Source of the DNA: Acinetobacter schindleri CIP 107287
GTDB taxonomy: Bacteria > Pseudomonadota > Gammaproteobacteria > Pseudomonadales > Moraxellaceae
Assembly: GCF_000368625.1 (NCBI RefSeq)
Contig: NZ_KB849576.1
Location: 496,001 to 560,000 of the forward strand
DNA length: 64,000 nt
Direction of reading: 5' to 3'
Positions 1-7,676 of this stretch are shown here, one piece after another. The position numbers and the translations under genes were made by a program. Under the pieces are notes generated by a model, which saw only the letters and a program-made list of their open reading frames with translations, ran no database searches and had not been told where the DNA came from. How positions within the stretch are numbered: the stretch's first letter is position 1; the number at the start of each line of letters is the position of its first letter.

Positions 1-51
1 TGTATGTTTCATGATTTTTATTTTTTGAATTATTTTTTAAATAAACATACA
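1..51. repeat. 9-bp inverted repeat at window edge
   Basis: TGTATGTTT at 1-9 is mirrored by AAACATACA at 43-51 around an AT-rich spacer. It lies downstream of the leftward carbonic anhydrase gene and may be cut by the window edge. Terminator, operator and chance are all possible. Confidence 0.3.
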
Positions 52-89
52 GAAGATTTAAGCTTTCGACAAATGAAATTGTCTAAAGT

Positions 90-620
90 TTATTTATAGT
101 TGTCTGAAACCTTCACATAATTCTGTGCTGAATACGGCAAAAAAGCTTTTTCTTTGTCGGTAAGTGGACGCACTTTTTTCACAGGGCTTCCTACATACAA
201 GTAACCACTTTCCAAAACTTTATTTGGCGGAACAAGTGAACCCGCACCAATCATCACATCATCTTCAACAATCACATCATCTAAAATAATCGTGCCAATA
301 CCGACCAAAACGCGATTGCCAATGGTGCAGCCATGTAATTTTACATGATGACCAATCGTGACATCTTCACCAATGATCAGTGGCGAACCTTCTGGCTTAT
401 CGGCTTTCTTATGACTGACATGCAACATGGCATGATCCTGCACATTGGAATTCTTGCCAATCTGGATATGATTGACATCACCACGAATTACGGCAAAAGG
501 CCAAACCGAGACATTCTCAGCCAAAACCACATCGCCAACCACAATCCCCATAGGATCGATATAACAAGATTCATCAATCTGTGGGATCATGTCTAAATAA
601 GAACGTATGTTTTGGCTCAT
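90..620 (-). CDS. gamma-class carbonic anhydrase family protein (YrdA/PaaY-like)
   Basis: A 176-residue hexapeptide-repeat protein, the usual length of the YrdA/CaiE/PaaY branch of gamma-carbonic anhydrases. The repeats run from about residue 15 to 150 and should form a left-handed beta-helix that trimerises. The zinc ligand pattern is visible: His67 in QDHAMLH, then His91 and His96 in GHHVKLHG, with the conserved RGD turn at 46-48. Known members hydrate CO2 or act on related small substrates in the cytoplasm, but many homologues have no shown activity, so the metal site is well supported and the reaction is not. The gene stands alone; the start is the ATG at 618-620. Confidence 0.9.
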   Translation of the reverse strand: MSQNIRSYLDMIPQIDESCYIDPMGIVVGDVVLAENVSVWPFAVIRGDVNHIQIGKNSNVQDHAMLHVSHKKADKPEGSPLIIGEDVTIGHHVKLHGCTIGNRVLVGIGTIILDDVIVEDDVMIGAGSLVPPNKVLESGYLYVGSPVKKVRPLTDKEKAFLPYSAQNYVKVSDNYK

Positions 621-668
621 AGTGGTCTATTCATTAAAAGTTTAAACGTCATGTATAGAGTATAAAAT

Positions 669-696
669 AAAAAGCACCCATCTGAATGAGTGCTTT
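669..696 (-). terminator. rho-independent terminator of the D,D-carboxypeptidase gene
   Basis: GCACCCAT (674-681) pairs with ATGAGTGC (686-693) around CTGA, with one G-T pair. Read leftward the stem is followed by a T-rich run. It sits just past the stop of the gene at 732-1880. Confidence 0.7.
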
Positions 697-731
697 GGTC
701 TTAGTCTAAGGCTAAAACAGTCTGTTTAAAC

Positions 732-1880
732 TTAAAATAAGTTACTGAAGAACTGTTTGATATGATCCAGCATACGCGCAAAGAAACCAGCTTCTTCTAC
801 AGCTTTTAGTGCAACAAGCGGTTTTTCAGCAATCACTTTACCATCAAGAGAAGCAACGTATTTACCTACCACTTGACCTTGTTTTAAAGGTGCAGTCAAT
901 TTAGGTTGAACTACGATTTGCGTTTTAATCTCATTCGCTTTGCCTTTTGGCATGGTCACATTGAAGTTTTCAGCAAGGCCGATTTGAACTTCATTTTCCT
1001 TACCAAACCACACCTTAGACTTGGCTAAGACTTGTCTGCCGGCCTGAACATTTTTAGTTTCGTAGTTTGCAAAACCCCATGCCAAAAGTTCACGTGTATG
1101 TGTTGCACGATCCTGCATAGATGGCGCACCGAAGATCACAGAGATCAAACGCATTGGACCACGTTTTGCAGAAGTCGTTAAGCAGTAACCCGCTTCATTG
1201 GTATGACCGGTTTTCAAACCATCCACACTTGGATCTGTATACAGCAGGGCATTACGGTTGCCTTGCTTGATTCCGTTAAAAGTAAATTCTTTTTCAGAAT
1301 AAATCGGGTAGTACTTTGAACTGTCTTTAATGATGTGCTGTGCCAGCATGGCCATATCTTTGGCAGTCGAATAGTGACCTTCCGCAGGCATACCGGTTGA
1401 GTTTACAAAGCTGGTATTGGTCATGCCGATACGTTTTGCTTCCTGGTTCATCATATGTGCGAAGGTACCCTCGTTACCTGCAATATGTTCTGCCATTGCT
1501 TTGGAAGCATCGTTACCTGACTGGATGATGATACCGCGCAGCATCTCAAGTGCTGTTGCCGTGCCGTTTAGCGGAACATACATACATGATTCAGAACTAC
1601 TACCGCGACACCATGCCGATTCGTTCATACGAACCTGTTCATCTTCAGTCAGTTCACCGCTTAATAACTTTTGTTCAATGATGTAGCTGGTCATCATTTT
1701 AGTCATTGAAGCAGGGGCTAGTTTTTCATTTTCATTTTTAGATGCGAGAATTTGCCCTGTTTCGTAGTCCATTAGCACATAAGATTTATTATTCAATTCT
1801 GGTGGTGCAGATAGGACAGTTGCTGCAAAGCTAAAACTAGGAATTAATAATAATGCAGCAAGAGCAGTTTTTTGGGTCAT
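732..1880 (-). CDS. dacC: D-alanyl-D-alanine carboxypeptidase (PBP5/6 type)
   Basis: Low-molecular-weight penicillin-binding protein of 382 residues that trims the terminal D-Ala from peptidoglycan stem peptides in the periplasm. The three active-site motifs are present: SMTK at 58-61, SGN at 121-123 and KTG near 220. The N-terminus is a signal peptide ending near AFA/AA, and the last about 20 residues (FFARMLDHIKQFFSNLF) form an amphipathic membrane-anchoring helix as in DacA/DacC. The ATG at 1878-1880 fits the signal peptide better than an upstream in-frame start at 1913. Two cysteines in the loop before SGN (91 and 99) could form a disulphide. dacC is my best symbol; dacA is possible. Confidence 0.92.
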   Translation of the reverse strand: MTQKTALAALLLIPSFSFAATVLSAPPELNNKSYVLMDYETGQILASKNENEKLAPASMTKMMTSYIIEQKLLSGELTEDEQVRMNESAWCRGSSSESCMYVPLNGTATALEMLRGIIIQSGNDASKAMAEHIAGNEGTFAHMMNQEAKRIGMTNTSFVNSTGMPAEGHYSTAKDMAMLAQHIIKDSSKYYPIYSEKEFTFNGIKQGNRNALLYTDPSVDGLKTGHTNEAGYCLTTSAKRGPMRLISVIFGAPSMQDRATHTRELLAWGFANYETKNVQAGRQVLAKSKVWFGKENEVQIGLAENFNVTMPKGKANEIKTQIVVQPKLTAPLKQGQVVGKYVASLDGKVIAEKPLVALKAVEEAGFFARMLDHIKQFFSNLF

Positions 1881-2007
1881 TTCTAGTAGGTTCCAATATC
1901 TTGATGTAAGCACGAAGAGCCTAGCATTTTAGGACAAAGCTAGGCGGACTTCTACGGTTTGCAGCGGCTTATTTCAAAAGTATTGTAAGCATGGCGGCAG
2001 AAAAAAA

Positions 2008-2391
2008 TCAGGATTTGCTATAAGTGGTGAGTTCTGTACAAATCGCTTGATTTTTCTGCTGACCTGCTTTCTGCGCATCCTGTTGTGCTTCTTTCAGGAT
2101 CGGCTGGAATTTTGTGTTTTTGCTAAGCTGATTCAAGGCTTCTACCGGGTTCTTTTGACCAGGCATATATTCACTGACCAGCTGGCTATAACCCGCTTTA
2201 AATTTATTCTGGTCTTTCACCATACCTGGACAGATTTCTGAAAGTACATAAATGGCCGCAAGCTCATGCTGAGTCACTTCTTGAATCGGAGTGACTTCAA
2301 TATTGGTATCGGCTGCAAAACTTTGTGTAGTCAAAATGCTGAAAGTTGAAAGAGTAAAAATGCCAAAGGCTTTAATGAATAAATTTTTCAT
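2008..2391 (-). CDS. small secreted two-cysteine protein, paralogue A
   Basis: A 127-residue protein with a signal peptide (cleavage likely after SFA, residue about 26). The mature part is mostly helical and contains a short ICPGMV motif and a second cysteine near the C-terminus, which suggests one disulphide in the periplasm. It is clearly homologous to the next gene (2550-2921): spacing between the cysteines, the CPG motif and a Gln/Ala/Lys-rich helix all match. The pair resembles a Moraxellaceae-restricted family annotated after Moraxella locus MCR_0457, but that is from memory and no function is known to me. The Shine-Dalgarno sequence is poor. Confidence 0.75.
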   Translation of the reverse strand: MKNLFIKAFGIFTLSTFSILTTQSFAADTNIEVTPIQEVTQHELAAIYVLSEICPGMVKDQNKFKAGYSQLVSEYMPGQKNPVEALNQLSKNTKFQPILKEAQQDAQKAGQQKNQAICTELTTYSKS

Positions 2392-2508
2392 TGAAAATCA
2401 AAAGCTCAAATTAGAAATTAAGATGGGCTTAGATTAACTAATTTTGAAGGAATGAAAAGATTAAAAATGTAAGGAAGCCGTAAAATAATGGAGAAAATCG
2501 TTATATAA

Positions 2509-2536
2509 ACAGGATGATGGCGCTGCATCATCCTGT
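2509..2536 (-). terminator. terminator downstream of paralogue B
   Basis: ACAGGATGATG (2509-2519) pairs perfectly with CATCATCCTGT (2526-2536) around a six-base loop. Read leftward it is followed by TTATATAA, so the U tract is weak but the 11-bp stem is strong. Confidence 0.65.
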
Positions 2537-2549
2537 CAGAAAGTCTGAA

Positions 2550-2921
2550 TTAGATTTGTTGAGTGATCAGGTCATTACACACTGCCTGATGTTCATCTTT
2601 AGCGGTTTGCTTGGCTTCCTGGCGTGCTTCTTGAAGTGCTGACTGATATTCCTTGTCCTGTTGGATCTTGTCATAAGTCATCGATTTATCAGAATAATCG
2701 GATAAGTATTGTTTAATCAGCTGTTGAGTGTTCTGCTCAAATTTGGCATTTTTACCCACAATCCCCGGACAAACTTCAGTGAGCACTTGAACTGAAGCCA
2801 GGTCTTCCTTAATGGTCAAATCAACCTCAGCAGATAAATTTTCAGCTGAAAAAGCAGGAGAGCTCAGGCCAGCAGTCAGAGCAAAAGCCAGTGCGGCTAC
2901 AGCAACCGTATTTTTAATCAT
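2550..2921 (-). CDS. small secreted two-cysteine protein, paralogue B
   Basis: A 123-residue exported protein, paralogous to the gene at 2008-2391. The signal peptide ends at about AFSA; the mature part contains a VCPGIV motif, a charged Glu/Lys/Gln-rich helix and a second cysteine in AVCNDL near the end. In-frame ATGs exist at 2933, 2924 and 2921. I chose 2921 because GTGG lies six bases upstream and the signal peptide then starts conventionally. The tandem arrangement points to a local duplication followed by strong divergence. The 158-base gap and the hairpin between the two genes suggest separate transcripts. Function unknown. Confidence 0.75.
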   Translation of the reverse strand: MIKNTVAVAALAFALTAGLSSPAFSAENLSAEVDLTIKEDLASVQVLTEVCPGIVGKNAKFEQNTQQLIKQYLSDYSDKSMTYDKIQQDKEYQSALQEARQEAKQTAKDEHQAVCNDLITQQI

Positions 2922-3033
2922 CATGAACCACATATATTAAAGATGGATGTTGAACGATAAATATATATAATTCCGTGGCTAATACAAACAAATGTCCCAA
3001 CCAGTCATTTTTTGGGACGAACGGGATTTTGCT

Positions 3034-3810
3034 GTGAATATATTGATATCAAATGATGATGGCGTATTTGCTCCGGGCATACAGGCACTAGCGCAGAGCT
3101 TAAAAGCCTTAGGCCGTGTAGTGGTTGTTGCACCTGAAAGCGAACGTAGCGGATTTTCCAGTGCATTGACCCTTGATCGTCCACTGCGACCGATTCAGAT
3201 TGCTCCAGATGTTTGGGCAGTAAATGGTACTCCGGCAGACTGTGTCTATCTGGCCATGAATGGTTTGTTTGATGTCGAATTCGATCTTGTGGTGAGTGGC
3301 ATTAATAGCGGTGCCAATCTGGGGGATGATGTATTGTATTCAGGCACAGTGGGGGCAGCATTTGAAGGTCGTCTAGCAAAACATCCTGCACTGGCTATTT
3401 CTTTGTGTGGGCAAAACGTGCGTGCTTATACCTCACCAGAAGATTATCGTGTTGCAGCGCAATGGGTTCATGACTTTATTGCAGCAGGTTTGCCAGCATT
3501 GCCTGAGCGTCAGATCTTTAATGTCAATATTCCGGATATCGCTGAGCTAAAAGGAACCAAAGTGACCTTCCAAGGTCGCCGTAGCCAGTCTAAACCCATT
3601 AGCAGTCATGTGGATCCACGTGGCCGTCAGGTTTACTGGATTGGTCTATCTGGTGAAGCAGTTGCAATGCCAAAGCATCAAGGAACTGAAATTGAGTCAG
3701 ACTTTTTTGCCATCGCCAATGGTTATGTCAGTGTGACGCCAATCCAGATGGATGCTACAAACTATGACGTACTTCACGAATTACAGGGTCAGATTTTAAA
3801 TAAAATCTAA
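3034..3810 (+). CDS. surE: 5'/3'-nucleotidase SurE
   Basis: A 258-residue survival protein that dephosphorylates nucleoside monophosphates and short polyphosphate in the cytoplasm. The family hallmark [10 protein letters not shown] is at the very N-terminus and supplies the metal-binding Asp-Asp pair. Further conserved segments are NGTPADCV and [12 protein letters not shown] chose the GTG at 3034 because the family begins exactly at this motif and GGGA lies just upstream; an ATG at 2992 would add 14 unrelated residues. The NlpD-like lipoprotein follows 108 bases downstream, part of the classical surE-pcm-nlpD-rpoS order, but pcm and rpoS are not present here. Confidence 0.93.
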   Translation: MNILISNDDGVFAPGIQALAQSLKALGRVVVVAPESERSGFSSALTLDRPLRPIQIAPDVWAVNGTPADCVYLAMNGLFDVEFDLVVSGINSGANLGDDVLYSGTVGAAFEGRLAKHPALAISLCGQNVRAYTSPEDYRVAAQWVHDFIAAGLPALPERQIFNVNIPDIAELKGTKVTFQGRRSQSKPISSHVDPRGRQVYWIGLSGEAVAMPKHQGTEIESDFFAIANGYVSVTPIQMDATNYDVLHELQGQILNKI

Positions 3811-3918
3811 CTAATGTTATAACTTTGTGAATAGATGGACATTGCAACCTTATTTGCTGTGTTTTTTTGCTAATCTAATCGAGTTTTTTAAACCGTATAG
3901 ATGTTAGAGAGGAAGATA

Positions 3919-4749
3919 ATGTTCCTGGTGTCACCGAAACGCTTTATTGCTTTGCCTACAGGCCTGATTAAAACGTTAGTACTCACAACAGCAGTGGTTT
4001 CAGCAGTTATCGTAACTGGGTGTGCAACCAAACCTTATATTAATAATTCCGCCCGTTATGCTGCAGCACCTGATTTTTATACGGTTCGTTCGGGTGACAC
4101 TCTAAGTGGCATTGCAGCACGCTATGGTCTGAGTTATATCAGTGTCGCGGAAATGAATGACATTCCGGAGCCATATCGTATTTATGTCGGTCAATCGATC
4201 CGTTTGAAAAATACCAAACGCAGTACGACTACTCAAGTCGTTGATACTTCAGCACCTATCCAGCGTAAAACTGTCGTGGCTCCAACGCCGGTAACTCCAG
4301 CGCAGACCACTGTTAAAACGGCACCATCAGTAACACCAAAAGTCACTACACCTGCTCCTGTGACAACTGTACCGTCATCCGGATTACGTTGGGTAAAACC
4401 ATCGAATGGAGCAGTATTGCAGCAATACAATCTGGCTTCAAATATTAAGGGTATACGTTACGCAGGTAATGTTGGTGATCCGGTATTTGCTGCTGCTGAT
4501 GGTCAAGTGGTATATGCCGCTGACGGTCTAAAAGAATACGGCAATCTGGTGCTGGTCAAACATATTAATGGCTACATCACTGCGTATGCACATAACAGTA
4601 AACTTAACGTGAAAAGTGGTCAAAATGTAACCGCAGGCCAGAAGATTGCAGAAATGGGTTCAAGTGGTACAACCCGTACCATGCTTGAATTCCAAGTACG
4701 TCTGGATGGAAAACCGGTGAATCCTGCATCCGTTTTACCGAATAGTTGA
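3919..4749 (+). CDS. nlpD: NlpD-like LysM/LytM lipoprotein with degenerate peptidase domain
   Basis: A 276-residue envelope protein. The N-terminus has basic residues, a hydrophobic stretch and a lipobox ending VTGC, so it should be an outer-membrane lipoprotein. A LysM peptidoglycan-binding domain follows (FYTVRSGDTLSGIAARYGLS), then a Thr/Pro/Val-rich linker and a C-terminal LytM (M23) domain. The LytM domain lacks the zinc ligands: GIDIA is replaced by GIRYA and HLHFE by MLEFQ. This fits a non-enzymatic activator of amidases in cell separation, as known for NlpD and EnvC. GAGG upstream favours the ATG at 3919 over the one at 3901. It follows surE, as nlpD does in other gamma-proteobacteria. 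Confidence 0.85.
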   Translation: MFLVSPKRFIALPTGLIKTLVLTTAVVSAVIVTGCATKPYINNSARYAAAPDFYTVRSGDTLSGIAARYGLSYISVAEMNDIPEPYRIYVGQSIRLKNTKRSTTTQVVDTSAPIQRKTVVAPTPVTPAQTTVKTAPSVTPKVTTPAPVTTVPSSGLRWVKPSNGAVLQQYNLASNIKGIRYAGNVGDPVFAAADGQVVYAADGLKEYGNLVLVKHINGYITAYAHNSKLNVKSGQNVTAGQKIAEMGSSGTTRTMLEFQVRLDGKPVNPASVLPNS

Positions 4750-4779
4750 ATAAAAAGGTGCAAATGCTAAATTTCACCG

Positions 4780-4785
4780 TATAAT
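4780..4785 (+). promoter_or_regulatory. -10 element before the LysR gene
   Basis: A perfect TATAAT at 4780-4785 lies 56 bases before the chosen LysR start. No good -35 is seen at the usual distance. Confidence 0.4.
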
Positions 4786-4841
4786 ATAATGAGTTGCTTT
4801 TATCAAAGGATGAAGCACCTCATAAGTTTAGAGGGGAATTT

Positions 4842-5771
4842 ATGTTAGATCAACTTCGAGCAATGGGCGTATTTGCTTGTGTTGTAGAGAAAAACTCGTT
4901 TAGCGGTGCTGCACGTGAACTGGGTATTACCACCAGTGCCGTAAGCCAGCAGATTCGATCGCTGGAGCAGGACATGGAAGTGATTCTCCTGAACCGTTCT
5001 ACACGAAAATTGAGTTTGACTGAAGCAGGCCAGGCTTTTTTCTATAGCTGTCAGGAAATGTTATCCGCTGCTGAACGTGGCAAAGTCCGTATCAATGAGC
5101 TACGTGATGATCTGGTTGGTGACCTGCGTATCGTCGCAACTGCAGAACTGTGTTCAATGCATGTGATTCCGGCATTGTCGCACTGGATGGCTGCGCACCG
5201 TGGTTTGACAGTGCAGTTTGAAACACAAGATCAACCGCTTGACCTGAAGGATAGTCGTGTTGATATTGAACTGCGCCTTGATCAAGTCATCGACGATAGC
5301 AATGTTGAAGTCGTTCCACTTATTCAGATTGAACAGATTTTGGTAACAGCTCCGAGTTACATCAATCAATCTGTTTTAATTACACAGCCGGATGATCTGA
5401 AGCAACATGACATTTTGTCACTCAGTCATTTGAACAATCATCAACAATTTTATTTCCAGCATGTCAATACAGCCCAAAAAGTTGAACTTGAACTGAGCTC
5501 ACGACTAAACACCAATAACAGTATTGTGGCGAAGTCGATGTGTCTGCATGGCAATACCATTGCCCGCATGTCATATCTGGATGTACAAAAAGATTTAATA
5601 AACGGCTCTTTGATTGAAGTCCTGCCTGAGTGGAAATTACAACCATTTACGCTATATGCAGTCATGCCAAAACGTGAACAACAACCTATAAAAATTCTCC
5701 GTTGTCTTGATACCTTGAAACAATATTTTGGCCAGTTGTCTGGCGGACGTTTGTTGCAAATCGCATCATAA
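4842..5771 (+). CDS. LysR-family transcriptional regulator
   Basis: A 309-residue regulator. Residues 1-60 form the winged helix-turn-helix (LGITTSAVSQQIRSLEQ is the recognition helix region), followed by the linker helix and a substrate-binding domain from about 90 to 300. The closest architectural group is the CrgA/DmlR-type LysR proteins, whose effectors vary, so no target can be named. The ATG at 4842 has GAGGGG eight bases upstream and starts the domain correctly; the upstream ATG at 4794 would add 16 residues. It occupies the position where rpoS follows nlpD in enterics and pseudomonads. Confidence 0.88.
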   Translation: MLDQLRAMGVFACVVEKNSFSGAARELGITTSAVSQQIRSLEQDMEVILLNRSTRKLSLTEAGQAFFYSCQEMLSAAERGKVRINELRDDLVGDLRIVATAELCSMHVIPALSHWMAAHRGLTVQFETQDQPLDLKDSRVDIELRLDQVIDDSNVEVVPLIQIEQILVTAPSYINQSVLITQPDDLKQHDILSLSHLNNHQQFYFQHVNTAQKVELELSSRLNTNNSIVAKSMCLHGNTIARMSYLDVQKDLINGSLIEVLPEWKLQPFTLYAVMPKREQQPIKILRCLDTLKQYFGQLSGGRLLQIAS

Positions 5772-5785
5772 ACTGCAAAGAATTA

Positions 5786-5810
5786 AAAAAGCCGCTTGAT
5801 GCGGCTTTTT
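5786..5810. terminator. bidirectional terminator between LysR and argD
   Basis: AAAAAGCCGC (5786-5795) and GCGGCTTTTT (5801-5810) form a perfect stem around TTGAT, with T runs in both directions. It serves the convergent genes on each side. Confidence 0.9.
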
Positions 5811-5831
5811 ATGTTTCTGGCTTTTAAGAAA

Positions 5832-7043
5832 TTAAGCCAGATATGCTTTAATCATTTTAACCAGACGTTCAATCAGTTGATCAGCCTGTTCCTGAGTAAT
5901 GTTCAGGGTAGGCAGTAGACGTACCACATTGCCTGCAGTTACGTTGATAATGGTTTTATATTCATCACGCGCGATATCTACCAGTTCGCCACATGCTTTT
6001 GGCAATTCAATACCAATCATCAGACCAAAACCACGAACAGTGACATTCTGATCACCAAGCTGGCTACGAAGTTGCTCAACGATATAAGCACCTTTTTCTG
6101 CTGCATTCGTCACGATATTTTCTTTTTGCATAATATCAAGGATGGTATAAACAATACGTGAACCTAGTGCTGTACCGCTGTAGGTTGAACCATGGTTCCC
6201 GGCAGTTAAAACACCAACACCACGTCCTTGGGTCATCACCGCACCAATCGGAAAACCATTACCCAGACCTTTTGCAGTGGTCAGTACATCTGGAACAATG
6301 TTGGTATGTTGATATGCAAAATATTTACCGGTACGGCCATTACCTGTCTGAACTTCATCCAACATCATCAGCCAGTTATGCTGGTTGCACAGTTGACGGA
6401 TTTCTTCCAGGTAGCTGAAGCCTTGTGGTGCAGTATTGACACCGCCTTCACCTTGAATCGGTTCAACGAAAACAGCTACGATGTCAGGGTGATTAATTGC
6501 TGCTTCCTGAATCGCTTCGATATCACCAAATGGTACGCGGATAAAGCCTTCAACCAGCGGTCCGAAACCTTCCTGAACTTTTTTGTTACCTGTCGCTGAG
6601 AGGGTAGCCAAAGTACGACCGTGGAAAGAGTGGTCAGCCACAATGATTTTTGGTGTAGCGATGCCTTGCATATGGCCAAATTTACGTGCAATCTTGATTG
6701 CACCTTCATTGGATTCTGCACCGCTATTCGAGAAGAAAATTTCTTCCATGCCTGAAACTTCAGCCAGTTTTTGTGCAGCAGCAGTCTGCCATGGTACTTC
6801 AAACAGGTTGCTGGTGTGAATCAGGGTGGTGGCCTGTTCAGCAATTGCTTCAGCAAGTACCGGGTGGGCATGACCCAGCCCACATACTGCAATTCCGGTC
6901 AGAGCATCTAGATACTCAGTACCATCTTCAGTATAAAGATAAGCACCTTGTCCTCGGACAAAACTGATCGGCTGACGGCCAAATACCGGCATCAAGTGTG
7001 AAGGTTGATCAGTTTGCACAGGAGCAAGGGTAATATTCTTCAT
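5832..7043 (-). CDS. argD: acetylornithine / succinyldiaminopimelate aminotransferase
   Basis: A 403-residue class-III PLP-dependent aminotransferase. It transaminates N-acetylornithine in arginine synthesis and probably N-succinyl-diaminopimelate in lysine synthesis, in the cytoplasm. Visible motifs are the pyridoxal-binding lysine in TTAKGLGNGFPIGA, the aspartate in LDEVQTGNGRTG, and SNSGAESNEGAIKIAR which binds the cofactor phosphate. The start ATG at 7041-7043 gives the normal family length. It is a single gene here, convergent with LysR and divergent from grxD. A related GABA or ornithine aminotransferase is less likely because the N-terminus and length match ArgD. Confidence 0.9.
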   Translation of the reverse strand: MKNITLAPVQTDQPSHLMPVFGRQPISFVRGQGAYLYTEDGTEYLDALTGIAVCGLGHAHPVLAEAIAEQATTLIHTSNLFEVPWQTAAAQKLAEVSGMEEIFFSNSGAESNEGAIKIARKFGHMQGIATPKIIVADHSFHGRTLATLSATGNKKVQEGFGPLVEGFIRVPFGDIEAIQEAAINHPDIVAVFVEPIQGEGGVNTAPQGFSYLEEIRQLCNQHNWLMMLDEVQTGNGRTGKYFAYQHTNIVPDVLTTAKGLGNGFPIGAVMTQGRGVGVLTAGNHGSTYSGTALGSRIVYTILDIMQKENIVTNAAEKGAYIVEQLRSQLGDQNVTVRGFGLMIGIELPKACGELVDIARDEYKTIINVTAGNVVRLLPTLNITQEQADQLIERLVKMIKAYLA

Positions 7044-7207
7044 GACTAACTCTTATCTGTTAGGTGGATTGAAAATTAAAGTCATAGATGCCATATATAG
7101 ACATAACGACAGGACCTATATAAGCAAAATCTCAAACAGAATAAAAGCTGAATTGTAAATAAAACATGAAATATTGTTTTAGACATACTGTTTTAGTTCA
7201 TTTTGAG

Positions 7208-7213
7208 TATAAT
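7208..7213 (+). promoter_or_regulatory. -10 element of grxD
   Basis: A TATAAT at 7208-7213 is followed by a 28-base leader to the grxD ATG. The -35 is not obvious. Confidence 0.45.
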
Positions 7214-7241
7214 GCGAAGCAGATTTATTGAGGATATATCA

Positions 7242-7583
7242 ATGACTGAACAAGCACGCGATACAGAAGCGTTAATTCGTGACCAAATTGCCAAACACGC
7301 AGTACTTCTTTATATGAAAGGCACACCACAATTCCCACAATGTGGTTTCTCTGCTCGTGCGGTTGAAGCACTCAGTCAAATTGGTCGTCCATTTGCTTAT
7401 GTGAATATTCTGGAAAACCCAGACATTCGCGCAACTCTTCCAGTTATTGCGAACTGGCCAACTTTCCCACAATTGTGGATCAATGGTGAATTGATCGGTG
7501 GTAGCGATATCATGCTCGATATGTTCCAGAAAGGTGAATTGAAGTCTTTAGTTGAACAATACAGCCCGGCACCTGAAGCTTAA
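7242..7583 (+). CDS. grxD: monothiol glutaredoxin, Grx4 family
   Basis: A 113-residue CGFS-type glutaredoxin. The active-site motif PQCGFSARA is present, together with the WPTFPQLWINGELIGG segment that binds glutathione. Family members bind a glutathione-coordinated [2Fe-2S] cluster, usually with BolA partners, and act in iron-sulphur cluster trafficking in the cytoplasm rather than as disulphide reductases. The ATG at 7242 follows GAGGAT at good spacing; the upstream ATG at 7203 would overlap the predicted -10 box. Single-gene unit ended by a strong terminator. Confidence 0.94.
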   Translation: MTEQARDTEALIRDQIAKHAVLLYMKGTPQFPQCGFSARAVEALSQIGRPFAYVNILENPDIRATLPVIANWPTFPQLWINGELIGGSDIMLDMFQKGELKSLVEQYSPAPEA

Positions 7584-7608
7584 TAGATTTATTAGACTTG
7601 CAGATGTT

Positions 7609-7637
7609 AAAAAGCGCTTCCAGAGAAGCGCTTTTTT
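7609..7637 (+). terminator. terminator of grxD
   Basis: AAAAAGCGCTTC (7609-7620) pairs with GAAGCGCTTTTTT (7625-7637) around CAGA. It is symmetric enough to stop the leftward Lon-like gene too. Confidence 0.9.
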
Positions 7638-7676
7638 ATGACTGAAATTTAACACTTAAAATGGAAAGGAGCAGGA

